Origin: Paenibacillus silvae
GTDB lineage: Bacteria > Bacillota > Bacilli > Paenibacillales > Paenibacillaceae
Direction: 5' to 3'
DNA: 64,000 bases
Assembly: GCF_014639235.1 (NCBI RefSeq)
Contig: NZ_BMFU01000001.1
Location: forward strand, 1 to 64,000
In this document: piece after piece, positions 50,435-61,100 of the stretch
How positions within the stretch are numbered: position 1 is the first letter of the stretch
Layout: every line of letters begins with the position of its first letter
Translations under genes and position numbers: made by a program
Notes under the pieces: generated by a model
Seen by the model: only the letters and a program-made list of their open reading frames with translations
Told to the model about the DNA's origin: nothing
Databases searched by the model: none

Positions 50435-52444
50435 CTATTCAATTAAAGTTACTACTGTGGACATTTTGTCTAGCAAAAAAATATCTTCCTTCATTTGATT
50501 ACTAGTTTGGATTGCAGAATTTTTGAGACATTGCTCGATCTGGGCGAATTTTTTGTCTTCTTGTAGACTTTTTAAAGTGCTTGTTTTATCATGAACTAAC
50601 CCAATTGTAGCTAAAGCAAATGTTAGATAGTAGTTCAAAGGTAAAAATGCTGCCCCGCTTAACATCATTTTAACAAACCCACCTTCAGACTGCCCCGATG
50701 TTTGTGAAACTTCGAAAAGAAGGTCATTATACTCATTTAGTGTTTGCCTACGGGTTGTGCTATCCATCTGCTCCAAACGATTGAGTAGATTACGGAAAGC
50801 ATTAGGAGTATCGTATTCATCTGCTAAAGAAGCAACCTTTGTTACGTTCAAGTATCGGTTAGTATCAAAAAATTTTAAATAACTCTGTTCAGAATGATTC
50901 CAATCATTTATTTGTTTTATTTGTTCAAGACTCGCTGGATCATACCAGTACATCTTTAATAGATCGCCCATAAAATTAGAAACGGTTTGATCGCTATATA
51001 CCTTACCTGAGGTTTGATGCTTGAAAGGGAAATATGTTGATTGCAATGCTGCCGCAAGATGTGTACTGTCTGCATTAATCTTTAGTTCAAAAGATAGTTT
51101 TTCATGTAAGTCTGAAGCTTGAAAATTTCCGCCGGCAATGAGATTAATGCCGAAATTAGAAATTGACATCGGACTGTTTTGATGTAAAAAACGAAAACTA
51201 GATGCCGCCGCAGTTATGGGCCAAGCTAACATTTGAGCAATTCTTTGCAAAAGATTATCATTTTCTCTCTTTGCCTGTAGAAAAAGTTCACAGGAAGCTT
51301 GATAAATGTTTGGAAAGCGTTTTTCATACTGGATTTTTGTCTCAACTAAGTGTGAAGCTAATATCGTATTTAGACCTCGTCTACTTATAACTGATAAAGG
51401 ACTGCACTGATACGCCTCAAGAAGTAGGTTTTGATTGTACCTTGTTTCTTGGTTGGTTAATACAATTACTACTTTACCTATATCAATCAATTCAATTAAA
51501 TCAGAAACCTTCATATTCTGGTATTCCAAAAATGTATCAAGATGATTCTCAATCGGTAACCCCAAGTATACTGTGTCATATAGGAGCAAAACGTTACGTA
51601 AATTAACAGTTTCAAATACGGAAGCATTTAGAAAACATTTTTGCGAGTTTTGACGAAAGAAAGGAATATCATTTCTTCTTATCTTTCCTGTGTAAATATC
51701 CTCAGCATGTTCAAACCAATAATCAGCTTCATTTACAGTGAATGGAAATTGCTTATATAACCTTAAGTTCATAACTTCAAAAGTTCTCAACACATCAGCA
51801 ATCCTACTATTGCTTTCTTGATCCTTCTTGTTGTTACTAGTTTGAACTGATAAATCAACATGTCTAATAATTATCTTATCAGTGCCTAAATCTGCATCAA
51901 TTAGGAAACATTTCATTTGATCCATGATATGAAGCGATGTTTCTTCTGAAACCGTAATTACGATTTGAAATCCAACGACTTGATGTAATACTTCTAATGC
52001 TATTACGTCAACATTATGAAATTTACTTTCTACAAAATTGAAAAGATCGCTTTCTGTAACACATGTAGCTTTGAATCCGTCTACAACATTTGAAAAAGAA
52101 ATCCCTTCAATTTTTTGTTTGTATGATTGTGGAAAGGATTCGACTAACTCGACATTTGTACCTATGTGTCTTATTGAAGAGTTAAAATAATCTCTAATTT
52201 CTTTAAAATTCCCATTATGATGTTCACAATAAATAACGAATTCAAAACTATTAATTTGAATAATTTGGGTATCCAAACCTAGATATTTAAGTCGCAATTC
52301 TAGGTCCATTCGCTTCACTTTACCTTCGTTTTTAATAATTTCAAACCCCTCCTTATCACAACAAATCATATTTTTTTGAAAATTGAATGACCTTGTTGAA
52401 CTAACAGCACTATTTATAGAAGAGCTGGTTCCATAAACATGCAA
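50435..52444 (-). CDS. large protein of unknown function, up to 669 aa
   Basis: No family recognised. The first part is a mixed alpha/beta region with repeated pattern (NSFEFVIYCEHHNGNFKEIR; ALEVLHQVVGFQIVITVSEE), the middle has FETVNLRNVLLLYDTVYLGLP and IELIDIGKVVIVLTNQETRY, and the last part includes hydrophobic stretches (GGFVKMMLSGAAFLPLNYYL, TFALATIGLV) that may be membrane-touching. Start uncertain: TTG 52444 has no good ribosome site; an in-frame ATG about 45 codons later (MDLELRLKYLG) is a fair alternative. Its location next to an AbiG pair suggests a defence or cargo role. Confidence 0.6.
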   Translation of the reverse strand: MHVYGTSSSINSAVSSTRSFNFQKNMICCDKEGFEIIKNEGKVKRMDLELRLKYLGLDTQIIQINSFEFVIYCEHHNGNFKEIRDYFNSSIRHIGTNVELVESFPQSYKQKIEGISFSNVVDGFKATCVTESDLFNFVESKFHNVDVIALEVLHQVVGFQIVITVSEETSLHIMDQMKCFLIDADLGTDKIIIRHVDLSVQTSNNKKDQESNSRIADVLRTFEVMNLRLYKQFPFTVNEADYWFEHAEDIYTGKIRRNDIPFFRQNSQKCFLNASVFETVNLRNVLLLYDTVYLGLPIENHLDTFLEYQNMKVSDLIELIDIGKVVIVLTNQETRYNQNLLLEAYQCSPLSVISRRGLNTILASHLVETKIQYEKRFPNIYQASCELFLQAKRENDNLLQRIAQMLAWPITAAASSFRFLHQNSPMSISNFGINLIAGGNFQASDLHEKLSFELKINADSTHLAAALQSTYFPFKHQTSGKVYSDQTVSNFMGDLLKMYWYDPASLEQIKQINDWNHSEQSYLKFFDTNRYLNVTKVASLADEYDTPNAFRNLLNRLEQMDSTTRRQTLNEYNDLLFEVSQTSGQSEGGFVKMMLSGAAFLPLNYYLTFALATIGLVHDKTSTLKSLQEDKKFAQIEQCLKNSAIQTSNQMKEDIFLLDKMSTVVTLIE

Positions 52445-52451
52445 ACTTTAA

Positions 52452-52592
52452 CTACTCTCGATATACTGGACGTGTTTCTCCAGGCTTAGCAATTGACTGA
52501 ATTGATTTATCCTCCTTCATCTGAAACACTGATGAAATATAGTTGAATAAGCTGGACAAAGCAGAGGTTGAACCTTTAATAAACGAATTCAT
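52452..52592 (-). CDS. 46-aa hypothetical peptide upstream of the 669-aa gene
   Basis: MNSFIKGSTSALSSLFNYIS, then SVFQMKEDKSIQSIAKPGET, ending RPVYRE. Amphipathic first half, charged second half. Ends 7 nt before the TTG of the large gene. The ribosome site is poor, so this is a weak candidate; it might be a leader peptide. The rest of the 280-base gap (52593-52725) shows nothing recognisable. Confidence 0.35.
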   Translation of the reverse strand: MNSFIKGSTSALSSLFNYISSVFQMKEDKSIQSIAKPGETRPVYRE

Positions 52593-52725
52593 AATATTTT
52601 TCAGCCAAAGTATATATCAACAAATAGCTTCTGCTTAAATCTTGTCTTTTTGTACCTATGTTACTTTAACAGAATTATGGTATTTACAGCCCCTATTATA
52701 GGAATATGTCCTCTCCCTCTACAAC

Positions 52726-53913
52726 TCATATTTCTTCAAATATGCTGAACAAATCTCGCGCCTCATGAAGTGCTCTTATGTCCTTTTGAAACTCGAGAGC
52801 CTCTTCATACGTCTTAAAGTATCTCATCGATCGAAAACTATTCTGACTGGACTTATTTTCAATTATACATTCAAATTTACCTTGCTCTTTTTTACTAGAA
52901 ATTATATCTGAAATGCGCAAATTATATACACCCATCACTGCAAACAATTCCAGATCTACTCCGAGTAAAGTGATATTCTCAGGCTGTAAAAATGTAAAAC
53001 CTGCGGCTTGACTTATTAACCGATTTCTATCAAAATTCTCAGGAGGATCGAATGTAATCGAAGTATACTTAATATTTTCTCTGAATGGTTCTTCCTTAAC
53101 AAAGGATGAGTATAGTTTCATTAACCAAATATCTTCATCATCATTAAGTGGCAAATCTAATGGGAATTGTATACCCAACTTATTCTCAACACTACTCATC
53201 CTTTTCCAGAACAATAATAAATCATTCAATGTTTCTCTCTCTACCTCGTTAATTGGAGCTGGAGGTAATTTCAATCCAATAACCTGTCCGTTCCCTTGAA
53301 TAAATGCCTGATATACGAATAAAACACTTAATAATTCATTGATAGAATTAACTTTTTGTAGATTGAAATTAAAGGAAAATCGAAGTGTCTCTGTATCCTC
53401 ATTTATTGTCATGGATACCTGTAGACCATCATTGTCTATATTCTTAATAAAAGTTTTATTAAGATCAGCAAGCGGCTGCCTTTGCATAGTTAATGTCCTA
53501 ATATACCCATTTCCAGAAAAATCAAGAACATAAGGTGGAGGGAATGGCCTTGGTTGTAGAAAAAACTCAACATTTTCACTTGTAATTAGGGGAGCTAATG
53601 CCGCTTCATCTAAAGCTATCTCAGTCCCATTTATTTTCACTGGCACATTCTTATCAATCTTAAGTCCAGTTTGAGTTCTGTAGAGAATTTCAAAGAGTTG
53701 ATCCGGTTTATAAATCCTCAAATTTTCAGGGAGTTTTATATTCGCAGACAGCCGCATCTCCTTGCCATCGCTTGGAACTGCAAAAACGTGGTCTTTAGCT
53801 ACACGCTTATAAATTAAACCATCAGGCAATCTTTTATTGAGTGATTCAACAATCTCTTTAGGGATAATATAACCATCGTTTTTTTTAAATGATTCTTTAA
53901 AGTTTGAAAACAT
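52726..53913 (-). CDS. AbiGii-like abortive-infection toxin
   Basis: 395 aa, close to lactococcal AbiGii (397 aa from memory). MFSNFKESFKKNDGYIIPKE, then LNKRLPDGLIYKRVAKDHVF, LYRTQTGLKI and INGTEIAL match the AbiGii-type pattern I know. The rest is mixed alpha/beta. It follows the AbiGi-like gene by only 3 nt, as in the lactococcal abiG operon. AbiGi/AbiGii protect cells from phage; AbiGii is thought to be the toxin. No experimental inference is possible here. Confidence 0.65.
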   Translation of the reverse strand: MFSNFKESFKKNDGYIIPKEIVESLNKRLPDGLIYKRVAKDHVFAVPSDGKEMRLSANIKLPENLRIYKPDQLFEILYRTQTGLKIDKNVPVKINGTEIALDEAALAPLITSENVEFFLQPRPFPPPYVLDFSGNGYIRTLTMQRQPLADLNKTFIKNIDNDGLQVSMTINEDTETLRFSFNFNLQKVNSINELLSVLFVYQAFIQGNGQVIGLKLPPAPINEVERETLNDLLLFWKRMSSVENKLGIQFPLDLPLNDDEDIWLMKLYSSFVKEEPFRENIKYTSITFDPPENFDRNRLISQAAGFTFLQPENITLLGVDLELFAVMGVYNLRISDIISSKKEQGKFECIIENKSSQNSFRSMRYFKTYEEALEFQKDIRALHEARDLFSIFEEI

Positions 53914-53916
53914 GCT

Positions 53917-54786
53917 TCACCAATCCTTCTCTAATTGAGTGAACACCATAATTTTAGAGATTAGAATATATTTTGTGGCATTATCAGTAAATAATTCATC
54001 CATAATGTAATTAATTAGAATATCTCGTTCTTCAACTGTATCAACAATAAGATATTCAATTTTGTCATACTCGAATTTCAACCACAGTTCTTCCTTTTGT
54101 TCGATACCGTCTGAGTACGCATTACATACAACATTATTCACATTATTCACCAGAACCGATTGTGGAATTGTTAAGCTCAACTCTGTATCAACATCACTAA
54201 ATTTGGGAACAAATCTCCATTCCCTCTCATCATGAAAATTCTTAGATATGTGTTCAAACGAAGCTTCTCTCTGCTTGGCCATTTCTCCGTTTAAAGGTTT
54301 AATAAAAAGAAGTTGTGTTGCTAATTGATTATGAAGGATTTCATCCCCGATACCATCACTCATTTGTTCCAAAGCATGTTTGAATGCTAATTTGAAGTCA
54401 GACATTAAAGCTGATGAACTATTCATATAACTTATCGGTTGAACACCTTCTTGTATGCCCCACACCTTATTCATTCCGATTCCATATCGCCCATATCCAT
54501 CAGAGCTATCAATACCTCCCATATGGTACGTTAATTTATTTAAATGAATATCACAGAAGCAAACCATAGGAAATGCCACTTTATCCATATCGGGCAAATT
54601 CAAATAAGCTATATTTTCTTCATAAAATCTCGGAATCATTGCTTTTTTGCTTAATTTACTTTTCAAATATTCAAGTTTAGGCATGAAATTAAAAAGGACG
54701 TTTGCACTTTGTCTATAAGTGTAGTTATCCTGAGTCACCTGTGGAGCTGAGTCTAATAAAATATTACTATAATTTTCAATTGCCAT
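53917..54786 (-). CDS. AbiGi-like abortive-infection antitoxin
   Basis: 289 aa. The key stretch FPMVCFCDIHLNKLTYHMGG followed by YGRYGIGMNKVWGIQEGVQP and PISYMNSSS is the AbiGi signature ('MVCFCDIPL...YG.YGIGL.K.W'). The second half has DEREWRFVP, also usual in that family. First gene of a two-gene unit with the AbiGii-like toxin. ATG 54786, TAGGAG upstream. Confidence 0.75.
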   Translation of the reverse strand: MAIENYSNILLDSAPQVTQDNYTYRQSANVLFNFMPKLEYLKSKLSKKAMIPRFYEENIAYLNLPDMDKVAFPMVCFCDIHLNKLTYHMGGIDSSDGYGRYGIGMNKVWGIQEGVQPISYMNSSSALMSDFKLAFKHALEQMSDGIGDEILHNQLATQLLFIKPLNGEMAKQREASFEHISKNFHDEREWRFVPKFSDVDTELSLTIPQSVLVNNVNNVVCNAYSDGIEQKEELWLKFEYDKIEYLIVDTVEERDILINYIMDELFTDNATKYILISKIMVFTQLEKDW

Positions 54787-54922
54787 AAGAGTCTCCTAAA
54801 GATTTTCGTCTTATATTGCTAACTGGAAAAATAATTCACAATAAAATTATACCTTATGGATCACGTCGTATAGATCATTGTCATCAAGCAATGTAGCCAC
54901 ACCGCCATCTTTCTCTGTAAAT

Positions 54923-55678
54923 CTAAATTGCTACCAAAACATCCTTAGTTACAGCTTCTACCACTTCTTGAGCAATCTTTTCAACATCTAGCAGGTAAAC
55001 GATATTAAGTCTAGGGTTGTAAATTCCTAGACGACGTACCTTCTGAAACTCGTTATGGATAGAGCGGAGGCCCAAAATATAGTACATCAAAAGCTGTAAG
55101 GTGTGCTTATTGGTTGGTCCATTTTTAGATACTTTGAAGTCCCACAAAGTGTCCTCTGTCAGATAATCTCCATCACCAGTACTCACCACTTCAGTGTACC
55201 CGAATTCGAACGTAAAACTATCTTTAACAATTGGTCCAAACTCTTCCCAAAAAGCAAGACTTCTACTTACCATTGTACGAATATTATTCACCGTTTCGTC
55301 GTCAGCATAAATATCTTCCACAGGTTTATACATGGCGGTTCCAACACGAACGCATACATCGTACCCTACGAGTTTACAGGCATTGCGTATAGACTGGTCA
55401 TCTAAACCTTTAACCTCTTGTACAAGAGATCTTGCCAAAGCATCTTCTCCTACCAGAAACGAACCGCTCAAAGATATATTGAAAGCTTCCTCTGCAGAAG
55501 ACCCGGACAAGTATCTGGTCAAATAATCGACAGCCATACCCACTAAACTTGCGTGAAGGTTTTCTTCTGGGTGCAGCTCAATCCCATCACTCAACACTAT
55601 CTCTTCAAAGTCTCTGGGCGGTATGTAGCCTCCTCTAGGCTGTTTAACTTTGCTTACTCTTTGCGTAACTGAAGCCAT
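54923..55678 (-). CDS. stand-alone PD-(D/E)XK nuclease
   Basis: 251 aa. The catalytic-type core is GDGDYLTEDTLWDFKVSK (D...D-F-K), followed by HTLQLLMYYILGLRSIHNE with the Q often seen in Cas4/RecB-type nucleases and YNPRLNIVYLLDVEKI. No helicase or HTH domain. TAGGAG upstream of ATG. It is cargo near AbiG and may be a defence or DNA-repair nuclease; specificity cannot be read from sequence. Confidence 0.65.
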   Translation of the reverse strand: MASVTQRVSKVKQPRGGYIPPRDFEEIVLSDGIELHPEENLHASLVGMAVDYLTRYLSGSSAEEAFNISLSGSFLVGEDALARSLVQEVKGLDDQSIRNACKLVGYDVCVRVGTAMYKPVEDIYADDETVNNIRTMVSRSLAFWEEFGPIVKDSFTFEFGYTEVVSTGDGDYLTEDTLWDFKVSKNGPTNKHTLQLLMYYILGLRSIHNEFQKVRRLGIYNPRLNIVYLLDVEKIAQEVVEAVTKDVLVAI

Positions 55679-55822
55679 AGAAATCTAACTCCTATATATT
55701 ATTTTTGTTGAGTCCCGCTGATCGACTCCACCGCAACCTCCAGATCCTATCAGCTAGGCGTTTTTTAGATCATGGGCATTTGATTTAGCTAACCAGTTTG
55801 TGTGAAATGTAACATTAACATG

Positions 55823-55862
55823 GCCATCTTTTGGGAATTTGATTTCCAAAAGCAATCATGGC
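55823..55862. repeat. imperfect 16-bp hairpin in a 290-base gap
   Basis: GCCAT..CTTTTGGGAA pairs with TTTCCAAAAG..ATGGC (one G.T pair, short internal loop). The gap 55679-55968 otherwise holds no gene; it also contains the palindrome at 55941-55958. Confidence 0.5.
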
Positions 55863-55940
55863 AGAGTTTGTGCCGTAAGGTATGGCAACTTTATAATTCA
55901 GGTGCTCAATGTCTATTTAATATCTTGATTCAATGAGAAT

Positions 55941-55958
55941 GGAGAGCAATTGCTCTCC
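55941..55958. repeat. 18-bp perfect palindrome
   Basis: GGAGAGCAATTGCTCTCC, 10 bases from the stop of the YHYH gene. Could be a terminator stem or a protein-binding palindrome; no T-run follows. Confidence 0.65.
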
Positions 55959-55968
55959 ACGGTGTAGT

Positions 55969-56601
55969 TTAAATTGTAATATTTAATGTGTTATTGCTTG
56001 AATCAAATTCCATAGATGCTCCTAGGCCTTTGATAGCCTGTACTGGAATGTATGTAATGCCATTTATGACTTTTGGAGCTACGCTTAGCGTACTGCTACT
56101 ACCATTATAGAATACCTTTTTGCTCCCTAAGGTCAATGTAACTTTTCGTTTATCTTTTGTGATGCTGATTGTCCCACTTTCAGGATAGTAAGCAAACGTT
56201 GCTTTCAATGCTTCAGTAATATCACGTAGAGGAACTAGATTATTCTCCTCATACTGTAGAGGTTTATTCGTAAAATCGAATTTTTTATCATTGATAAGAA
56301 CTTTTAGATTAGATTGCGTATACTTTGGTTTTGAATCTTTAGGTTTTGTGGATTTTGATGTAGATGATTTAGAGCTTTTTGACGAAGAGCCCTTAGAAGA
56401 TTTAGTAGAACTGGAACTTGATGACGACTTCCCTCCATTATGATAGTGATATTCCCCGTATTCCAGTCCCCATTTGGCACAATTTGTCCAACAGGTATGA
56501 CCACCATTTGAATCGGTTCTGCCTGGATGAGCTAACACACTTGATGTACTTGATAAAAGCAAAATAGATACTAGAGAACTAACCAGCAACTTTTTTTTCA
56601 C
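55969..56601 (-). CDS. secreted YHYH + stalk-domain protein
   Basis: 210 aa. Signal peptide (KKKLLVSSLVSILLLSSTSS, VLAH), then the YHYH module HPGRTDSNGGHTCWTNC...YGEYHYHNGG, a Ser/Lys-rich linker, and a C-terminal copper-amine-oxidase-N (stalk) domain (NLVPLRDITEALKATFAYYP, ITYIPVQAIKGLGASMEF). Paenibacillaceae surface proteins often combine these. GTG start with GGAGG upstream. Function unknown; likely cell-wall associated. Confidence 0.8.
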   Translation of the reverse strand: MKKKLLVSSLVSILLLSSTSSVLAHPGRTDSNGGHTCWTNCAKWGLEYGEYHYHNGGKSSSSSSSTKSSKGSSSKSSKSSTSKSTKPKDSKPKYTQSNLKVLINDKKFDFTNKPLQYEENNLVPLRDITEALKATFAYYPESGTISITKDKRKVTLTLGSKKVFYNGSSSTLSVAPKVINGITYIPVQAIKGLGASMEFDSSNNTLNITI

Positions 56602-56842
56602 GATTCACACCCTCCAACTGGTACTATTTTCCTGTGTATCATATCATACAATATTTGATAATTAAATATAAGATTAACAATTTCTATAGTAACTTTTCAT
56701 TCAATTTGATATGAAGACTCACCAACATATTATCTGATAGTAGTTTCAATGAATGCTGTATAACCTTGATCAATGCTCAAACAGTGTAAAGCCCCGAAAC
56801 CGCCATAAGTTCGTTTAAACATGAAGCAACGAAAACAAAAAT

Positions 56843-56878
56843 GAGCTATCAGAAGCTATTTTAGCTGGCGTTTTTTTG
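56843..56878 (+). terminator. orphan rightward terminator-like hairpin
   Basis: AGCTA tttt TAGCT with TGGCGTTTTTTTG on the plus strand, although no rightward gene lies upstream. The gap 56602-56966 shows nothing else recognisable. Confidence 0.5.
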
Positions 56879-56966
56879 TTTCGCGTGTTTCATCCACTCC
56901 ACTTTTAATGCTATAACATATATGGATCTTCGCATAAAAATATCTCGTTTTGTGATTTTCAGCTAA

Positions 56967-57995
56967 TTATCGTAATTGCATTGCTCTATTCATAAAAATC
57001 TCATCTGCTTGACTCACTGTCATTCCAAAATGTCTACTAGCTTTTTCAAGTATAATTGGATCGTGTATTTCAGGAACGTAATTATTCCCGTAATCCGTCA
57101 AGACATCGAACTCTTTCATTATATACTTGTAAACTGTGTCAGCATCACTGTTTTTAGTGTCACCTATTTGTTCACTTTTAGTTAAATAATAAGCGAAGGA
57201 GGTGGGGGTGATTCGATTATTTCTGTATAGTGCTACATAGTCATTAAAACTAAAAGGAGATTCATCCTTATAAAAATCATTTAAATATTTGTAATAATTA
57301 ATCAAATCCTCATTTCTGCCCTTGTAGTCCCTAGGTATACTATATAAGGATTCTAATGCTTTTCTGTCATTTCCAGCTTGTCCATAGATATGATATTTTG
57401 AAAAGTGATACATCATCTGGATATCCTGATCTGGCGTTTGGATCTTATCAATAAACTCCATTATGAGTGCGTATTGTCCTGTGGATAAATAGCCGTTTAA
57501 CTCTTCCCAAACCTTCTCGTTCTCGTTCGCAGAGGTCTGAGAATCACTCTTGCTAAAAGAATATGTATATCCGATCATATTTCCAAGAATCTCTTGGGAC
57601 AAAACTAATTCACCCTTAAGATTCTCACCTTGTTTACCAATTATGTTTTGAACTGAAATAGGTTGTCTGATACCTGCCTGAGACGTTATTCGGAGAATAT
57701 ATTTTCCAGGAACTAAACCTGCTCCATTATTAGTAATCAATTTACTTTCTAACTTACCATTATTGACTTCAACTTCTTTCTGAGCTGAGAATCCATCTTC
57801 ACCTGTTATAGATAATACAAGTTTCATTCTATTTGGTAAATTAGTGGTGCCGATCAAGAAGAGTCGGTTATCCTTATCAAAATCTTCTTTTACGGAAAGT
57901 TCAACATGGAAACTACCACTTCTTTTCTCTGAGCAAGCACATAATAAGAGAATTATACTAAGAAAGAGTAGTAAAAATTTTGCGTTGATTCTCAT
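56967..57995 (-). CDS. lipoprotein of unknown function, 342 aa
   Basis: Lipobox at Cys21 after a hydrophobic signal (NAKFLLLFLSIILLLCAC-S). Two parts: a beta-rich region to ~120 (RLFLIGTTNLPNRMKLVLSI) and a helical TPR-like region (QYALIMEFIDKIQTPDQDIQ, NDRKALESLYSIPRDYKGRN). Membrane anchored outside the cell. No family recognised. Confidence 0.75.
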   Translation of the reverse strand: MRINAKFLLLFLSIILLLCACSEKRSGSFHVELSVKEDFDKDNRLFLIGTTNLPNRMKLVLSITGEDGFSAQKEVEVNNGKLESKLITNNGAGLVPGKYILRITSQAGIRQPISVQNIIGKQGENLKGELVLSQEILGNMIGYTYSFSKSDSQTSANENEKVWEELNGYLSTGQYALIMEFIDKIQTPDQDIQMMYHFSKYHIYGQAGNDRKALESLYSIPRDYKGRNEDLINYYKYLNDFYKDESPFSFNDYVALYRNNRITPTSFAYYLTKSEQIGDTKNSDADTVYKYIMKEFDVLTDYGNNYVPEIHDPIILEKASRHFGMTVSQADEIFMNRAMQLR

Positions 57996-58112
57996 AAGCT
58001 ATGTTTATACCTCCAATTTTCTACTCCTTATTTCGGAGAGATAGTTTTGAATGTTGATACCTTTAGAGACTGCGGCTATTTTCGACGGTTCTAATCCCAT
58101 AAAATATAAACT

Positions 58113-58148
58113 AAGCGTACAACTCTTTACAGTTGCACGCTCTTTTTT
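58113..58148 (+). terminator. rightward terminator-like hairpin between leftward genes
   Basis: GCGTACAACT / AGTTGCACGC with loop CTTTAC and seven T on the plus strand. No rightward gene is seen upstream. Confidence 0.65.
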
Positions 58149-58175
58149 TATGTCTTTGATGCCCCAAATATCCAA

Positions 58176-61100
58176 CTAATTACTAAAAAAGCAGGTCAAA
58201 CGTAAACCAAACGTATCTTTTAAATAAGTATCTGTTGCTAGGATAATTTGTTTCATAGAGTTTGTGATATCTAATATCGATACACCAGGCTGGACAATAG
58301 AAATTTCAAATTCTGTTTCATAACCAGCTCTCACCATCTTTTTTAATATATTTAAAGTTTGTAAGTTCCCTTTTTCGAATCGTGTTTCACCATAGGTTTT
58401 CTGTCTCGAATTTTCCCTTTCAATCATTCTTTGTATTATTTCTAATACATTATCATTCCACATAATTGATTTTTCAGCTTGGCCGCAAACTTCATATAGA
58501 TCTGAGACACGAGAACCCGGCTGTTCTCCGTGTGAATACTTACAATGATAAAGATGAAATCTAATTTTTTTATGCTTCATATCAATTTTAACAGAAACAA
58601 TATCAGCAATTTCCCCTGATCCATCATCGTCAAAAATTATGTCTGAACTTTGATCTACAATATGATGTATCGTAGCGTATTGTATAGAATCAATCTTTCT
58701 CCCTCTCCCTTGTGATTCCGATTTAATATTGACTCCAAGATCAGGCCAGTTAACAGCATTAAGAACATCTGAAGATAACTTAATACCACTTTTGGGTTTG
58801 ATCACTGTTTTTAGATTCTCCTGAACTACAACTACAGTTCCATCATGCTGAATAAAAGATATTTCCGGGGAATACTCATATAAGAAATCAATCATTTGGA
58901 CTAATTTCTTACCTAATTTCACCATAAGTTTTTCACCTTCAATTTGCTTAAAGCTATAAGAGGAATCATTAATAATTTGTTCAAATACAAATTTTCTTTC
59001 ATTTATCAAGAATTCAAATCGAAGATTTCCATCAACCAAACTGGGGCTGCTTAATTCCGTTTGATAGAAAGGGTATGCCTTTTCTTCTTTAGTAATATAC
59101 AACTGTTTCGTATAACTATTAGACGTTTCAATCGTTTCTGGTAGTAGTATTTTATAAGGAACACCTTCTGGAAAGTCCTTTATCACTTCTAAAGTGAGTG
59201 AATTATCTAGAATACTATTTGTATCAATGGTTTCATCCAGCACTTTTTTTCCTATATCCTGACACCACTCTGTCCAAAAGTTTATACGTTCCACCCAGCG
59301 CATCCAAACTTTCCCTCTATACGAACAACCAATACTTATACGTTCCCCACCTTTATAACCATAACCAAATAAATTAGATTTGGTCGAATTAGACACGATT
59401 GCTTCACTTATTCCAGACTTGATGTCGGTACCCGCAAACATTCTAAAGCTAATCCTTCCACTTGGTTGTTGTTTCAATCCTAATGTACCAATCATTAACC
59501 TATTAATCTCATTCAAGCTTCGATAAACTGAATCCCCCTTAATTGCAGTTGCTTGTGGGAACATACTTTCAACGAGTCGATTACCTTTTCCAGTATCAGT
59601 TTCGTTTATATGTATGATTCCATTCTCCTTATCCAAAAACAATACAAAAAAATCATAATCATACTGCATTATATCCTTTTGATCAGACCAAACTACTTTT
59701 GTTTCAATTTCCTCAATGAAAATGTAAACAGAATCTTCTTCATTTACCATTGATGTAGTTCTATCTGGATCTAGGACCAATTTCCATGCATCTACAAAAG
59801 TTCTTTCCGTTGTGCTCCTAAACATTCGGGTACTTATTTTCATCTTAAGTTGTGATATATCTATATCCGTAACATGACCTTTTTCAAACTTTCCAATAAA
59901 CTCACTAAGTTCAATTTCTTTATCAATAGCTTGATGTGAATGTATATTGAGGAGAGAATTCCAATCAGAATCTTGACGGTATAACTCTTCTATTGAGTCC
60001 TTTAAATCATCCATTGCCACATTTGTTATGAGCTTTGCATTTCCTAAATTATTACCACTTGTTCGAGCAAATCGTCCAATAAATTGAAGTGTAATTGGAA
60101 GTGACTTATACTTATCATGGATTGCTGCAATCTTCAATGTTGGGATATCTATACCTTCACCAAACATGTCTACACAAACCACAATTTTTGCAATACCTTC
60201 TTTAACTTCTTTTAAGTATTTGTTTCTCTGTGCAGAGGGAATACCAGTATGAATTACAACTGGATGGTACTCTTTATATTGGGAGTAAACTTTTTCATAT
60301 AACTCATCGGCACGTTTACGGCTTTTCGCTCGCGCAAGTAGTACATGCTCAAATCCTTTTTCCAAATCTTCATCTAATTGTTTGATTGCAATTTTCGCAA
60401 TCTCTTCATCAGACTTTTGTTCATCAAATTCTTGAATTGGATGAAACTCGATTGGCTTGAAATATCCAGCTTTTTGAGCCATTCCCAATCCGTAATTGAA
60501 TATTATCTTACCATCAACTTTCTTTCCATCGTTTCTAAAAGGAGTTGCTGTAAATTGTAAAATTCTCTTTCCAAAAACCTTTTCTTTTACAGTTCCCCAA
60601 TCCGGAGATGCAAGATGATGTGCTTCATCAAAGATCACAACTTCTAGTTTTTGAACAAATTTCTCCCAAACAGATGAAGGCATATTCTTTATCATACCCG
60701 GAGTAGAAACGACTATATTCGCTTCCTCTAGCGCAGCAATCAATGTTTCCTCATCTGTAGCTTCAACTTTTGATTTATAAAGAAAAGTAGTTGGATGAAT
60801 AGACTCATCAGAAATCATATTTAATTTTGGAAGTATTCCAAAATGACTCGCTCCTTCATAAATTTGTTCTCTCAAGAGATTAGAAGGCACAATGATTAAT
60901 GTTGAAGCAATTCTTTCAGAAATAATTGTTGCATACATCGTTTCAGACTTTCCTGTACCAGTAGGCAACACAATTGTAGCTGGAGAATTCGATATTGCCC
61001 AATGTGCACGAATTGCCGATAAAGCTCCAAATTGAGGTACACGTAAGCCAATCTCACCTTCCTTTCGCGAAACTTTCTCCTGATAAGACACTCTCCAGCT

